64,000 nucleotides of DNA from Sphingomonas glacialis (GTDB taxonomy: Bacteria; Pseudomonadota; Alphaproteobacteria; Sphingomonadales; Sphingomonadaceae): the NCBI RefSeq assembly GCF_014653575.1, contig NZ_BNAQ01000006.1:248001-312000 (forward strand), read 5' to 3'. Shown piece by piece: positions 45,478 to 54,240 of the stretch. A model generated the notes under the pieces. The model did not search any database. It had not been told where the DNA came from and saw nothing but the letters and a program-made list of their open reading frames with translations. Positions within the stretch are counted from its first letter, which is position 1. The number at the start of each line of letters is the position of its first letter. A program made the position numbers and the translations under genes.

Positions 45478-46310
45478 GCGACCGTCGGCGCGGTGACATC
45501 GCCGAGCGGCAATACGCCGGTCGCTGCGGCGCCGATATTGAAGGGCAGCCCGCACGCCGCGTTGGGCGCCGAGATCAACCCCTTGTCCGCCATGCGCAGC
45601 GCCAGATAATAGCGCACCGCCTCGATCGGGCTCAGGCCGATCGCCTGGAGCGAGATGAGTTCACGCATGCGTTCGTCGCGCGGCATGATCAGGACCTTCA
45701 GGTCGTTGAGCATGATGCCGTAGACCTTGAGAAAGTCGCCGAGGTGCTGCTTCACCAACTCGCGCACGTCGCTGATGCGCTCGTTGATATTCTCCATTTT
45801 GGTGATCTGGATGATCTGGTTGATCGCCTGCTCGATGGCCGGACCGGCATATTCGGCGATCTCCGCCGTGTCGATTTCAATACCGGCGAAGGGCATATGC
45901 GTGATGAGGTCGAGCGCTTCTTCCTTCGAGTCGATGTGAATATAGTAATCCACGACATAGGCCATCTCGGCCATTTCCGCCGAAGTGGCTATGCCCTCGT
46001 TGCGCACCAGCAGCTTCGAGCGATTGATGTAGATGACTTCATATTGCCACGGCGAGTTGCCGCCGAAAAAGCCTTGAGCGATCGATCCGAGGATCGGCGC
46101 ATTTGGCGTCTCGAGCGCGTATTGCCCAGTATCGTAGACATTGAGCACCGCGCCGCGCGATTTGAGGACACAGAAATGATTGCTCTCGACCGTGAGAAGC
46201 GACCCCGAGACGATGCTGGCATCGCCGACTTTCATCGCAACCGTCCGGGTTCCGAGCGCGTCGGTCCCGTCCGCACGCAAAGTGCTGATCACCTGACGAG
46301 TAAGTGCCAC
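45474..46310 (-). CDS. SPFH/band-7-like protein
   Basis: 278 residues. The SPFH-like middle includes IYINRSKLLVRNEGIATSAE, YYIHIDSKEEALDLITHMPF, and ENINERISDVRELVKQHLGD. There is no N-terminal transmembrane helix, which places it with the soluble YdjI/virion-core-like SPFH branch. It forms a two-gene unit with 44941-45477. Scaffold or stress functions are known for relatives; the role here is inferred. Confidence 0.85.
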   Translation of the reverse strand: MALTRQVISTLRADGTDALGTRTVAMKVGDASIVSGSLLTVESNHFCVLKSRGAVLNVYDTGQYALETPNAPILGSIAQGFFGGNSPWQYEVIYINRSKLLVRNEGIATSAEMAEMAYVVDYYIHIDSKEEALDLITHMPFAGIEIDTAEIAEYAGPAIEQAINQIIQITKMENINERISDVRELVKQHLGDFLKVYGIMLNDLKVLIMPRDERMRELISLQAIGLSPIEAVRYYLALRMADKGLISAPNAACGLPFNIGAAATGVLPLGDVTAPTVA

Positions 46311-46367
46311 GGAATTATCCCCTTATCTTTGACGTTGACAAAATCGTGTCGAAGTCTGGATCGCGGA

Positions 46368-46688
46368 TCAGCCAGTCCGGGGCGTGCACAAGCCGGGGCC
46401 GGCCATGGCGTTCAGCATGATGGCGGTTCGGTCGACTGCGCTAACGTTAGGCCCATCGCTGAGCAGGTAACCGGATGTGCGAGCCAATTTCACGGCCTGT
46501 GCGGGGCGCGGTGCCGCTGACTTTGCAAACGATCCATCGTCCGTCGGTTCATGCTCGAAAGCTGCTTCGACAGACGCTTTACGTTCCTCCCGAGACGAAA
46601 GGACGGGCAACATTGTCCGCCGCATTGTGGCGAAGCGCGCGCCGGCCACGCCGACACTTACGAGGATGAGGAAGATGGTGATGGTCAA
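46368..46688 (-). CDS. Possible small membrane-anchored protein
   Basis: 106 residues from a TTG at 46688 with a GGGGAAAGGG motif just upstream. One N-terminal transmembrane segment (TITIFLILVSVGVAGARF) is followed by a hydrophilic tail (REERKASVEAAFEHEPTDDG). It lies 57 bases upstream of the SPFH gene on the same strand, so it may be the first gene of that operon. No family is recognised; coding status is uncertain. Confidence 0.45.
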   Translation of the reverse strand: MTITIFLILVSVGVAGARFATMRRTMLPVLSSREERKASVEAAFEHEPTDDGSFAKSAAPRPAQAVKLARTSGYLLSDGPNVSAVDRTAIMLNAMAGPGLCTPRTG

Positions 46689-47083
46689 CTTCGCCCTTTC
46701 CCCATCTCTGCGATTGCACGTGGTGGCCGCCACGACACACGCATGTCGCCCGCCACCGAACTTCCCGCTTATGTCTCTAACTTGCCAGCAAAAATGACCG
46801 GCCGAAACAAACTTGCATTGCCTCTGACGAGCGGACTTACCAACGGCATGAATTCTGGGGAGCAGATCAAGCGATTTCCCAAACCGGCTGCTTTTAATAC
46901 TCCGCTCAAGGCTTAAAAATAGCCGCTTGCCAGCCTGCCGATCCTAACCGAAAGCTCGGCAAACGCGTCGAACCCTCTATCAAAATTGAGGTGGTTTTTT
47001 GAGCAGATGGGCTATGGCGTAAGCGCGTTCCGGGAGTGCGTATTCGGCAACCGGCTTCTGGCCGTACCAAGGCGACTTTCGAG
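46689..47083. promoter_or_regulatory. Divergent region upstream of the Nramp-like gene
   Basis: About 395 bases, noticeably less GC-rich at 46780-47010, containing promoters for the divergent small protein/SPFH operon and the transporter. No clear operator. The transporter frame is open from a GTG at 47036. Confidence 0.4.
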
Positions 47084-48388
47084 ATGACCGATTTGGCGGC
47101 CGCTCCCCATTCTCCGGACGCGGTGAAGCAGCCCCGGCGCCCGAAGTTGCGCGAGGTGCTTGGCCCTGGACTGATCACCGGAGCCTCGGACGACGATCCA
47201 AGCGGCATTGCCACCTATTCGCAGGCAGGCGCGCAGTTCGGATACGCTCTCGGTTGGATCATGCTTTTCAGCTGGCCGCTCATGTGCGCGATTCAGGAGA
47301 TCAGTGCTCGAATCGGCCGGGTTACCGGGCGTGGCATTGCTGGCAATCTCAAGCTCCATTATCCCGCATCGTTGCTGCACGGGATCGTAGCGCTTCTCAT
47401 TGTGGCCAATACAATAAATATCGGTGCCGACCTCGGGGCAATGGCCGCTGCGCTGCAGCTGCTGATCGGCGGCCCCCAACTGGTTTACGTCGCGCTGTTC
47501 GCCGTCGCGTCCGCCCTTCTTGAGATCTTCGTGCGCTATTCCCGCTACGTCTCGGTTCTGAAATGGCTGACCGTGTCGCTCTTTGCCTATGTGGGCGTGG
47601 CATTCATTGTGAAACTGCCGTGGGGAACCGTAGCGCACGCACTCGTCATCCCGGACATCGCGTTCAATGCCGCCTACCTAACCGTTGTCGTCGCGATCCT
47701 CGGCACGACGATCAGTCCATATTTGTTTTTTTGGCAGGCTGAGGAAGAGGTAGAAGATGTCAAAGAACGTTTCGGCGCCAAGCCGCTGGTCCGGGCACCG
47801 GACCAGGCAACTGCCGAGCTGCGCCGAATCCGCTGGGACACGATCATTGGCATGGCGTTTTCAAACGTTGTGGCGCTGTTTATTATCTTAACGACCGCCG
47901 CGACGCTGCACGCGCACGGCGTGACCGACATCCAGACGTCCGCTCAAGCGGCTCAGGCGCTCAAACCGATCGCCGGCCGCTTCGCCTTCCTGATCTTCGC
48001 TCTCGGCATCATCGGCACCGGGTTGCTCGCCCTACCGGTTCTTGCCGGATCGTCGGCATATGCCCTTGGCGAAGTCTTCGCGTGGCATGTCGGCCTCACC
48101 CGCAAACCACAGCGTGCTAAAGGATTTTACGCTACGATCGCGACCGCTACGCTGGTGGGCGCTGCGCTAAACTTCACCCCAATCGATCCGATCAAGGCGC
48201 TGTTCTGGAGCGCAGTCGTCAACGGAGTCGTTGCGGTCCCGGTAATGGTCATGATGATGCTCCTTGCCCGCAACCCGAAAGCTATGGGTGTCTTTCGCCT
48301 GCCACGCATGCTTTCAATCGTAGGCTGGATGGCCACGGCGACGATGACTTTGGCCGCGGTCGGCATGTTCGCTACGCTGAGCATTTGA
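47084..48388 (+). CDS. Nramp-like divalent cation transporter with altered metal site
   Basis: About 434 residues from the ATG at 47084 (a GTG at 47036 would add 16). It has 11 predicted helices and the Nramp fold (LGPGLITGASDDDPSGIATY in helix 1, ANTINIGADLGAMAAALQLL in helix 3). The helix-1 DPGN motif reads DPSG. The helix-6 MPH motif reads TTISPYLFFWQ, so the metal-selecting Met is missing. Canonical Mn/Fe Nramps need both. This group may carry other divalent ions such as Mg, or have another role. Confidence 0.88.
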   Translation: MTDLAAAPHSPDAVKQPRRPKLREVLGPGLITGASDDDPSGIATYSQAGAQFGYALGWIMLFSWPLMCAIQEISARIGRVTGRGIAGNLKLHYPASLLHGIVALLIVANTINIGADLGAMAAALQLLIGGPQLVYVALFAVASALLEIFVRYSRYVSVLKWLTVSLFAYVGVAFIVKLPWGTVAHALVIPDIAFNAAYLTVVVAILGTTISPYLFFWQAEEEVEDVKERFGAKPLVRAPDQATAELRRIRWDTIIGMAFSNVVALFIILTTAATLHAHGVTDIQTSAQAAQALKPIAGRFAFLIFALGIIGTGLLALPVLAGSSAYALGEVFAWHVGLTRKPQRAKGFYATIATATLVGAALNFTPIDPIKALFWSAVVNGVVAVPVMVMMMLLARNPKAMGVFRLPRMLSIVGWMATATMTLAAVGMFATLSI

Positions 48389-48669
48389 AACTCCGCCGCG
48401 GGGCGGGTTCAGCATAGAGTGCGCGACGGTATCAGCGATCGGTTCGTAACGAACGATCTTGGTTGAACACCTGTTGTGCGACCCACATCCAGACATCCGC
48501 GAGCTGATTTTCAGCTACCCCCAAATCGGCCATTCTATTCTCGATCTGAGATCGGTTTGAGCGCTGCTCAAGCGCTAGATCGAACGGCTGAAGAGGCGGC
48601 TGAACGAAACCAGATCAGCGGAATAGTTCCGATGTCTGGCGCCTTGGTTTCTGTGGAGTCAAACGAATG
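48389..48669. other. Intergenic region, nothing recognised
   Basis: About 280 bases after the transporter, moderately low GC, without a convincing gene. Confidence 0.3.
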
Positions 48670-48710
48670 GGGCCGCCGCACTTGCTTGGGAGCTTTAAGT
48701 GCGGCGGCCC
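48670..48710. terminator. Long perfect hairpin
   Basis: A 14-bp perfect inverted repeat GGGCCGCCGCACTT (48670-48683) / AAGTGCGGCGGCCC (48697-48710) with a 13-base loop, in the gap between the transporter and the lipoprotein gene. It may be a terminator or part of a small RNA; no T-run follows. Confidence 0.6.
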
Positions 48711-48862
48711 ACCCGAACGGTCGTCCGTGGTGATTCAAACGTAAGCCTATGGGCGGTCACGCGCCAGTGCAATGATCGCTTTGTACTTGCTGCCCGCAAA
48801 AATTTAAGGGAAACCGCGGACGCGTCGACCGATCGGTCGAGCAACTCTCTAAGGGGATGCAG

Positions 48863-49144
48863 ATGAGCAAGAAACTCGTACTCGTCGCAGGCTTTTGCCT
48901 GCTGTCGCTTACCGCTTGCGGTCACAAGACCGCTGCCGCCGACAACGTGGCCGCTGCCACTGACAATGCCGCGGACAAGATGGACGCGAACGCGTCTGCA
49001 ATTCGGGATACCGCCGATGCCATGGGTGGTAACACCGAGCTGGCCATGGACAATCGCGCCGATGCGTTGAACAACAAGGCGGATGCGGTTCGCGAGGCTG
49101 GCGAAAACAAGGCGGACGCAATGGACGCAGCAACCAAGAAATAA
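48863..49144 (+). CDS. Small lipoprotein, Ala/Asp-rich
   Basis: 93 residues from the ATG at 48863, after TAAGGGGATG. The lipobox LLSLTAC gives lipidation at Cys. The mature part is repetitive and strongly helical (ADNVAAATDNAADKMDANAS, ADALNNKADAVREAGENKAD), with heptad-like Ala spacing as in Lpp-like or stress lipoproteins. It probably sits in the outer membrane facing the periplasm. Confidence 0.85.
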   Translation: MSKKLVLVAGFCLLSLTACGHKTAAADNVAAATDNAADKMDANASAIRDTADAMGGNTELAMDNRADALNNKADAVREAGENKADAMDAATKK

Positions 49145-49155
49145 AGCCGCATTAA

Positions 49156-49191
49156 GTAGCGATGAGGTGCAGGTCTGCGCTTCATCGCTAC
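49156..49191 (+). terminator. Hairpin after the lipoprotein gene
   Basis: A 10-bp perfect stem GTAGCGATGA / TCATCGCTAC with a 16-base loop, 11 bases after the stop codon. No T-tract. Confidence 0.55.
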
Positions 49192-49390
49192 GAAGTTGCG
49201 CCGAAATATGATGCCGTGCGACCACGAAGGCAGAGCGGACCTGCGGCGATATGGCCGTAGACGATGCCGAGCGCAGCTAGGCTTATGGCTGATCTGGGAA
49301 TACTAAAGTCTTGGTCCCAGTGGAGAGGGCCAACCAGAATCGCTACCGATCGCGCTTTCCTTGTCGCAAGCGGGCATGCATGGATGACTG

Positions 49391-49876
49391 ATGTTTGGAA
49401 CGTCAGATATCAACGGCGCCGCGCATGTCGTCCAACTCGCTCTGACACCGATCTTCCTGCTGACGGGTCTTGCCTCGCTATTAAATGTCTTCTCAACGAG
49501 GCTTGGACGGATTTCCGACCGGGTCGATCGCCTGGCAGGCGATGCTGTCCGTCATCCGCGACAATTGGCCAGGCTGCGCCTTCGCTCCGCCGCGCTCGAC
49601 CTCGCGGTCTTGTTGGCAACCCTTGCCGGCGCGTTGACATGCTGTGCCGCACTGACGCTGTTTGTAGGTGCTTTGCGAAATGCTGGCACGGGTCGCGCGC
49701 TCTTTGCCTTTTTCGGGTCGGCCCTTCTCTGCGCGATCCTCGCGCTCGCCGCGTTCGGCTTCGAGACGGTCGTGTCGGGTCGTTCGGTGCGCGAACAAGC
49801 GAACGCCGACGGGGACCAGCAGGAAGATGTCCAAGCTCGGCCTGGCGGCGGTGCGCGGACTTCGAGTAACACATGA
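49391..49876 (+). CDS. DUF2721 membrane protein
   Basis: 161 residues. The family opening is AHVVQLALTPIFLLTGLASL and LNVFSTRLGRISDRVDRL, followed by two more transmembrane helices (LDLAVLLATLAGALTCCAAL, LFAFFGSALLCAILALAAFG). The function is unknown. The stop overlaps the start of the cardiolipin synthase gene (ATGA), so the two are co-translated. Confidence 0.88.
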   Translation: MFGTSDINGAAHVVQLALTPIFLLTGLASLLNVFSTRLGRISDRVDRLAGDAVRHPRQLARLRLRSAALDLAVLLATLAGALTCCAALTLFVGALRNAGTGRALFAFFGSALLCAILALAAFGFETVVSGRSVREQANADGDQQEDVQARPGGGARTSSNT

Positions 49877-51303
49877 GAACGCTCGATGCCGCGATATGGC
49901 TGACGCTTACCGCGATCCATCTGGCGGTTATCGTGCGCGCGATCCTGCTCGAAGATCGCGACAGCTATGCGCGCGCTGCTTGGGTCTTGCTCCTCGTTTT
50001 GCTTCCGGGGATCGGAACGGTCCTCTACCTGCTGTTCGGTGAACGCTGGATCTCCAACGCGTTCCGCAAGCGCGCGCGCGAATGCTACACGGTGCTTCTC
50101 CCCTACGCGCCGCAGACGGGAGCGTGCGACGTGTCGCCGGAATCCGCCAGCGCGTTTCGCACGTGTGAGGCAGCCAGCCGTTGGCCGACTACAAGTGGCA
50201 ACACGGGGCAAGTTGCATCGGGCCCCGACGCTGCGATCACCGCGATCGTCGCCGATATCAATGCCGCGACGCGCACGGTCAATCTGTCTTTCTATATCTG
50301 GTTGAGCGATCACAACGGGACCAAGGTGGTCGACGCGGTGTGCCGCGCCGCAAGGCGCGGCGTAACCTGTCGTATCGTCGCCGACGCCATCGGCTCGCGC
50401 GCCCTCATCCGTTCCTTGCACTGGAAGACGATGCGCGAGGCCGGCGCGCATCTGTGTGCGTCGCTACCGGTACCGTTCGGACTGGGCTTCCTCGCCGGCC
50501 ACCGTACCGATCTGCGAAACCACCGGAAGATCGTCGTCGTGGACGGCGCCACGACATGGTGCGGCAGCCAGAATTGCGCCGATCCGGCATTCCTGCCGAA
50601 ACGCAAATTTGCCCCATGGGTCGATATCCTCATTCGCTACCAAGGGCCGATCGCGCGGCAGGCCGAAGTGATCTTCGCGTCGGCCTGGATGGCGGAAACC
50701 GGCGAGGACATGCGCCCGGTCTTGAGCGCCGAAGTCCCAAATCCGTCACCGTCTGGCTTTTCCGCGATCGCGGTCGGGACCGGACCGCTGTCGCCGCAGG
50801 CAACGATGACCGATATCTTCGTCGCGGTGCTCGCCGCCGCTCGCGAGCGCGTCGTGATCACCACGCCCTATTTCGCCCCGGATCCGCCGCTGCTCAATGC
50901 GATCGTCGCCGCCGCGCGTCGTGGTGTACGACTGACCATCATCTTCCCGCAGCGCAACGACAGCCGGATCGTCGGCGCGATTAGCCGGGCCTATTATCCT
51001 GTTCTGGCGCGGGCCGGTGCGCACATCCACGAATTCCGCGGCGGTCTGCTGCATGCTAAGACCCTAGTCGTCGATGGTACGCTGGCGCTGGTCGGCTCCG
51101 CGAACATGGATCGACGCAGCCTCGACCTGAATTTCGAGAACAATGTGGTGTTCGAATCTCGCGCGCTGGTGGCCGAAGTTGCGGCGCACCAAAGCCGGTG
51201 GCTGGCCCAGTCGGTCGAGGTCGATCATGGCGGCGTCGCCGCACGATCCCTGCCCCGCCGCTTGCTCGACAATTTGTTGACGATGGCCGCGCCGCTCTTC
51301 TGA
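49873..51303 (+). CDS. cls: Phospholipase D family cardiolipin synthase
   Basis: 476 residues. Two N-terminal transmembrane helices (AAIWLTLTAIHLAVIVRAIL, AAWVLLLVLLPGIGTVLYLL) precede two HKD motifs: HRKIVVVD (H217, K219, D224) and HAKTLVVD (H394, K396, D401), each followed by GSxN. This is the architecture of ClsA-type cardiolipin synthases, which condense phosphatidylglycerol. Coupling to a DUF2721 membrane protein is a recurring arrangement. Confidence 0.92.
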   Translation: MRTLDAAIWLTLTAIHLAVIVRAILLEDRDSYARAAWVLLLVLLPGIGTVLYLLFGERWISNAFRKRARECYTVLLPYAPQTGACDVSPESASAFRTCEAASRWPTTSGNTGQVASGPDAAITAIVADINAATRTVNLSFYIWLSDHNGTKVVDAVCRAARRGVTCRIVADAIGSRALIRSLHWKTMREAGAHLCASLPVPFGLGFLAGHRTDLRNHRKIVVVDGATTWCGSQNCADPAFLPKRKFAPWVDILIRYQGPIARQAEVIFASAWMAETGEDMRPVLSAEVPNPSPSGFSAIAVGTGPLSPQATMTDIFVAVLAAARERVVITTPYFAPDPPLLNAIVAAARRGVRLTIIFPQRNDSRIVGAISRAYYPVLARAGAHIHEFRGGLLHAKTLVVDGTLALVGSANMDRRSLDLNFENNVVFESRALVAEVAAHQSRWLAQSVEVDHGGVAARSLPRRLLDNLLTMAAPLF

Positions 51304-51470
51304 ACCAGGCGACGTGCGTTTGTGGATATGCCAGATGCTCAGCCGGTAGGCCAAACGCCCCACGACGGCAGTTTTGAAGAGGCGCGCAATTGGGCTCGCG
51401 TAGAATTCGATTGTTGAAACCATTTCCAGTGTCGATGCAAGCCACGTTCGGCCGCCGCAACCTATCCGCG

Positions 51471-51496
51471 GGAACCGACTTGCGAGCCGCTTGTTG
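51471..51496 (+). promoter_or_regulatory. EcfG-type general-stress promoter
   Basis: GGAAC at 51471, 17 bases, then GTTG at 51493, matching the GGAAC-N16/17-cGTT consensus of alphaproteobacterial EcfG sigma factors. It lies 56 bases upstream of the CsbD start, a gene family often under this regulon. Confidence 0.75.
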
Positions 51497-51551
51497 TCCT
51501 TTCGAAACGACCCATCCGGCTGGCGGATGCGGGGGTGTTCCGGAGGATATT

Positions 51552-51734
51552 ATGAGCGAACTGACCGACAAGCTGAATGCCGCTGGCAACAAGATCGCTG
51601 GCAACGTGAAGGAAGCGATCGGCAAGGCGACGCACGACGAGAAGCTCGTCGCCGAAGGTGAAGCGCAGCAGCTCAAGGGCACGGCGCAGGACGTCAAGGG
51701 CAGCGTCAAGGGCGCGCTCGGCGACAAGATCTAA
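51552..51734 (+). CDS. CsbD-family stress protein
   Basis: 60 residues (MSELTDKLNAAGNKIAGNVK...). The CsbD pattern GNVKEAIGKATHDEKLVAEG and QQLKGTAQDVKGSVKGALGD covers nearly the whole protein. A GGAGG is 5 bases upstream. It is a small, highly expressed general-stress protein of unknown mechanism, under the EcfG-type promoter and with its own terminator. Confidence 0.95.
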   Translation: MSELTDKLNAAGNKIAGNVKEAIGKATHDEKLVAEGEAQQLKGTAQDVKGSVKGALGDKI

Positions 51735-51752
51735 GGTCGGCGAATAGCTGCG

Positions 51753-51783
51753 AGACCGCCTCGCGCACGCGAGGCGGTCTTTT
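51753..51783 (+). terminator. Rho-independent terminator of csbD
   Basis: A 12-bp perfect stem AGACCGCCTCGC / GCGAGGCGGTCT with loop GCAC, followed by TTT. Confidence 0.92.
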
Positions 51784-52012
51784 CATGTGTCGCATGTAGC
51801 AAGGCATGGATCGTTGACCCGCGATCATCCATGGACCCGATCCCCCGGCCCAAGCGTAGGCCTGCACTCTTCAAACAGTCGGTCGCCAGGATCGAACACC
51901 GATCGGAGCACCGAACCTGCCGGCGAGGCAATCGTTCGCGGTCGGAATGACAGAAGATTTACTTGCTCGATCCGCCATCGATGACAGACATGCGGCAATC
52001 GGAGGCCAACCC

Positions 52013-52630
52013 ATGTTGCACGCCATTCCCATCGGGGTTCCCATCGAAGACTTGCGTCCGACGCAAATGACCGTCGGGTTGCGCGAGGTCGAGCTCAAGC
52101 GGCAGCAATGGCGCGACGCCGACAAGCGGGCGCGGGTGAAATTGCTTCGCCGGCATGTCCTGCCTGCGGTGATCGGGCCGAAGCAGCGCCCGTTCATCGT
52201 CGATCACCATCACTTCGCGCGCGCCTTGCTGGAAGAGGATGCGGGTCTGGTGGCGGTGTTCGTTGTCGCCGATCTGCGGCATCTCCCCAAACGCGAATTC
52301 TGGACCTATCTCGACAATAGCAGCTGGTGCCATGCCTATGACGCGCGCGGACGGCGCTGCGCGCTGCGCGCCATCCCCAAGCATTTGGTAGATCTCGCCG
52401 ACGACCCCTATCGCAGTCTGGCCGGCGCGCTGATCCGCGCTGGCGGCTATGCCAAAAGCAGCAAGCCGTTCGCCGAATTTCTATGGGCCGACCATTTGCG
52501 CGGCAGAATCGAACGCGCAACGGTCGAGGGCGATTGGTCGGCTGCGGTCGCAGCGGCAATGAAGGTGGCGAAAGACGATGACGCCCGCGCCCTGCCCGGC
52601 TGGTGCGGTGCGAATTCGGCCGGATTATAG
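52013..52630 (+). CDS. ParB-like nuclease-fold protein (ParBc_2 type)
   Basis: 205 residues from the ATG at 52013 (MLHAIPIGVPIEDLRPTQMT). The core VGLREVELKRQQWRDADKRA and AVIGPKQRPFIVDHHHFARA matches the putative ParB-like nuclease family PF08857, in which the DHHH cluster is conserved. It lacks the HTH of partition ParB. The frame is open upstream but not conserved-looking. The function is unknown. Confidence 0.82.
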   Translation: MLHAIPIGVPIEDLRPTQMTVGLREVELKRQQWRDADKRARVKLLRRHVLPAVIGPKQRPFIVDHHHFARALLEEDAGLVAVFVVADLRHLPKREFWTYLDNSSWCHAYDARGRRCALRAIPKHLVDLADDPYRSLAGALIRAGGYAKSSKPFAEFLWADHLRGRIERATVEGDWSAAVAAAMKVAKDDDARALPGWCGANSAGL

Positions 52631-52730
52631 TGCGTCCCGCACGCTTCCGGCGTCCGACCGAGGCTCCGCGCGGGCGCTTTCGCCCACGACGAAGCCGGTG
52701 CGGCCGGCCATGATCACGAGTGAGTCTGCC

Positions 52731-53843
52731 ATGACACACGACGACGACGGTGCTGATAGTGTTACCGATCGTCCGGCGCCGGATGCCCGGCGACAGCGCG
52801 GCGCCGTCGTCGTTGCGGCCGCCCTGTTGGTGGGGGCCGGGCTTTACACTCTCAAGGATTTTCTGCCCGCACTCGTTTGGGCGCTGGTCTTTGGGATCGC
52901 GCTGTGGCCGCTGCGCGATCGCCTGCGCACCCGATTCCCCGGTCGCGTCGGACGATGGGTTCCGCTCGGCCTGGTTACCGCCGTATTGCTGATCTTCGTC
53001 ATTCCCGTGGCAGTCGTATCGGTGCCGCTCGCGGAGGACGCACATGCTGGCGCAGAGTGGATCAAGCACGCTCGCCAGTCGGGTGTACCGCCGCCAGCCG
53101 CGCTCGCGAGCCTGCCTGGAGGAAGTGCGCTGTCACAGACGTGGCAGCGCACGCTTGGACAGCCTGGCGGCGTGTCGCAAATCGCCTCGAGAGCGGCGCA
53201 TGGCAGCTTGGCTGGGCTGGCTAGGACGGCGGCGCAACAGGTCGCGCACCGACTGGTTCTGGTAGGATTCATGCTGCTGACGCTGTTCTTCCTGCTCCGC
53301 GACGGCGACGACGTCGTAGGGGAGTTGCGGACCGTCAGCCGCCGCATCTGGGGCGACGCGGGCGAGGTCATTGGCGAGCAGGTCGTTCGTTCGATCCGCG
53401 GGACAGTCGACGGCCTCGTATTCGTCGGCCTTGGCGAAGGCGTCGTTCTCGGTATCGCCTATGCCATTGCCGGCGTTCCGCATCCCACTTTGTTCGGCTT
53501 GATCACGGCTCTCCTTGCGATGATCCCGTTCGGCGCGGCGGTGGCAATCCTGCTCTCGGCGGCAATACTGCTTCTTGCGGGCAACGCGACCGGGGCGGCA
53601 GCGATCGTCGTGTTCGGATTTGTCCTGACGTTCGTCGCAGATCACTTCATCCGACCGGCGCTGATCGGCGGTGCGACGCGACTGCCGTTCCTGTGGGTGT
53701 TGCTGGGTATCCTTGGCGGTGTCGAGGCATGGGGTCTTGTTGGGCTGTTCGTCGGTCCGGCGATTATGGCGGCATTGATGCTTGTGTGGCAGGAAGCGGC
53801 CGGTAGAAAATCTGGCCCGCTCGAGCCATCTCTAAGAAAATAG
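52731..53843 (+). CDS. AI-2E family transporter (permease)
   Basis: About 370 residues from the ATG at 52731; an upstream ATG at 52710 is possible. The AI-2E/PerM fold is seen: paired N-terminal helices (AVVVAAALLVGAGLYTLKDF, LPALVWALVFGIALWPLRDR), then a periplasmic helix region, and LVLVGFMLLTLFFLLRDGDD, GLGEGVVLGIAYAIAGVPHP, and FVADHFIRPALIGGATRLPF with the conserved P-x-L-IG pattern. The substrate is not known; few members export AI-2. Confidence 0.88.
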   Translation: MTHDDDGADSVTDRPAPDARRQRGAVVVAAALLVGAGLYTLKDFLPALVWALVFGIALWPLRDRLRTRFPGRVGRWVPLGLVTAVLLIFVIPVAVVSVPLAEDAHAGAEWIKHARQSGVPPPAALASLPGGSALSQTWQRTLGQPGGVSQIASRAAHGSLAGLARTAAQQVAHRLVLVGFMLLTLFFLLRDGDDVVGELRTVSRRIWGDAGEVIGEQVVRSIRGTVDGLVFVGLGEGVVLGIAYAIAGVPHPTLFGLITALLAMIPFGAAVAILLSAAILLLAGNATGAAAIVVFGFVLTFVADHFIRPALIGGATRLPFLWVLLGILGGVEAWGLVGLFVGPAIMAALMLVWQEAAGRKSGPLEPSLRK

Positions 53844-54240
53844 ATGCAGATTGACCCAATAAGCGACATCAGGCTCACTCTGGCCGCTGCCCGAAACCGG
53901 AAACCCGTTCAGGTTTCGAGTACGGGCCAAACTGGCCAGGCGGCGAATGGCAGGCTCTGCGTCGGCGTTCGTGCATAGCTGCAAATATGCTGGACCTCCC
54001 GTTATAGAGTGGACGCTCTATGGAGTGACTGGCTGACCCCAGTGGTGGTGTTCAGTGCTTCTACTCCCGCGGCCCGAGCCACTTTCGAACGTCGTCGCCT
54101 TGATGCACGAGCACTCAACCGCGGCTTCCCGTGGCGGGGCGGCGCGCAGCCCAAATTCGGCGGCGTGCCGAAGTGGCTTCCACCGGATCGAATAATTCGC
54201 GGAGTTGTTTGGCGATCAAGGCAGCGTATGTTGGTCCACC
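53844..54240. promoter_or_regulatory. Intergenic region upstream of the hybrid kinase
   Basis: About 400 bases. ATAGAG-N6-CTCTAT (54004-54021) is a perfect short inverted repeat and could be an operator. No convincing gene. Confidence 0.35.
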
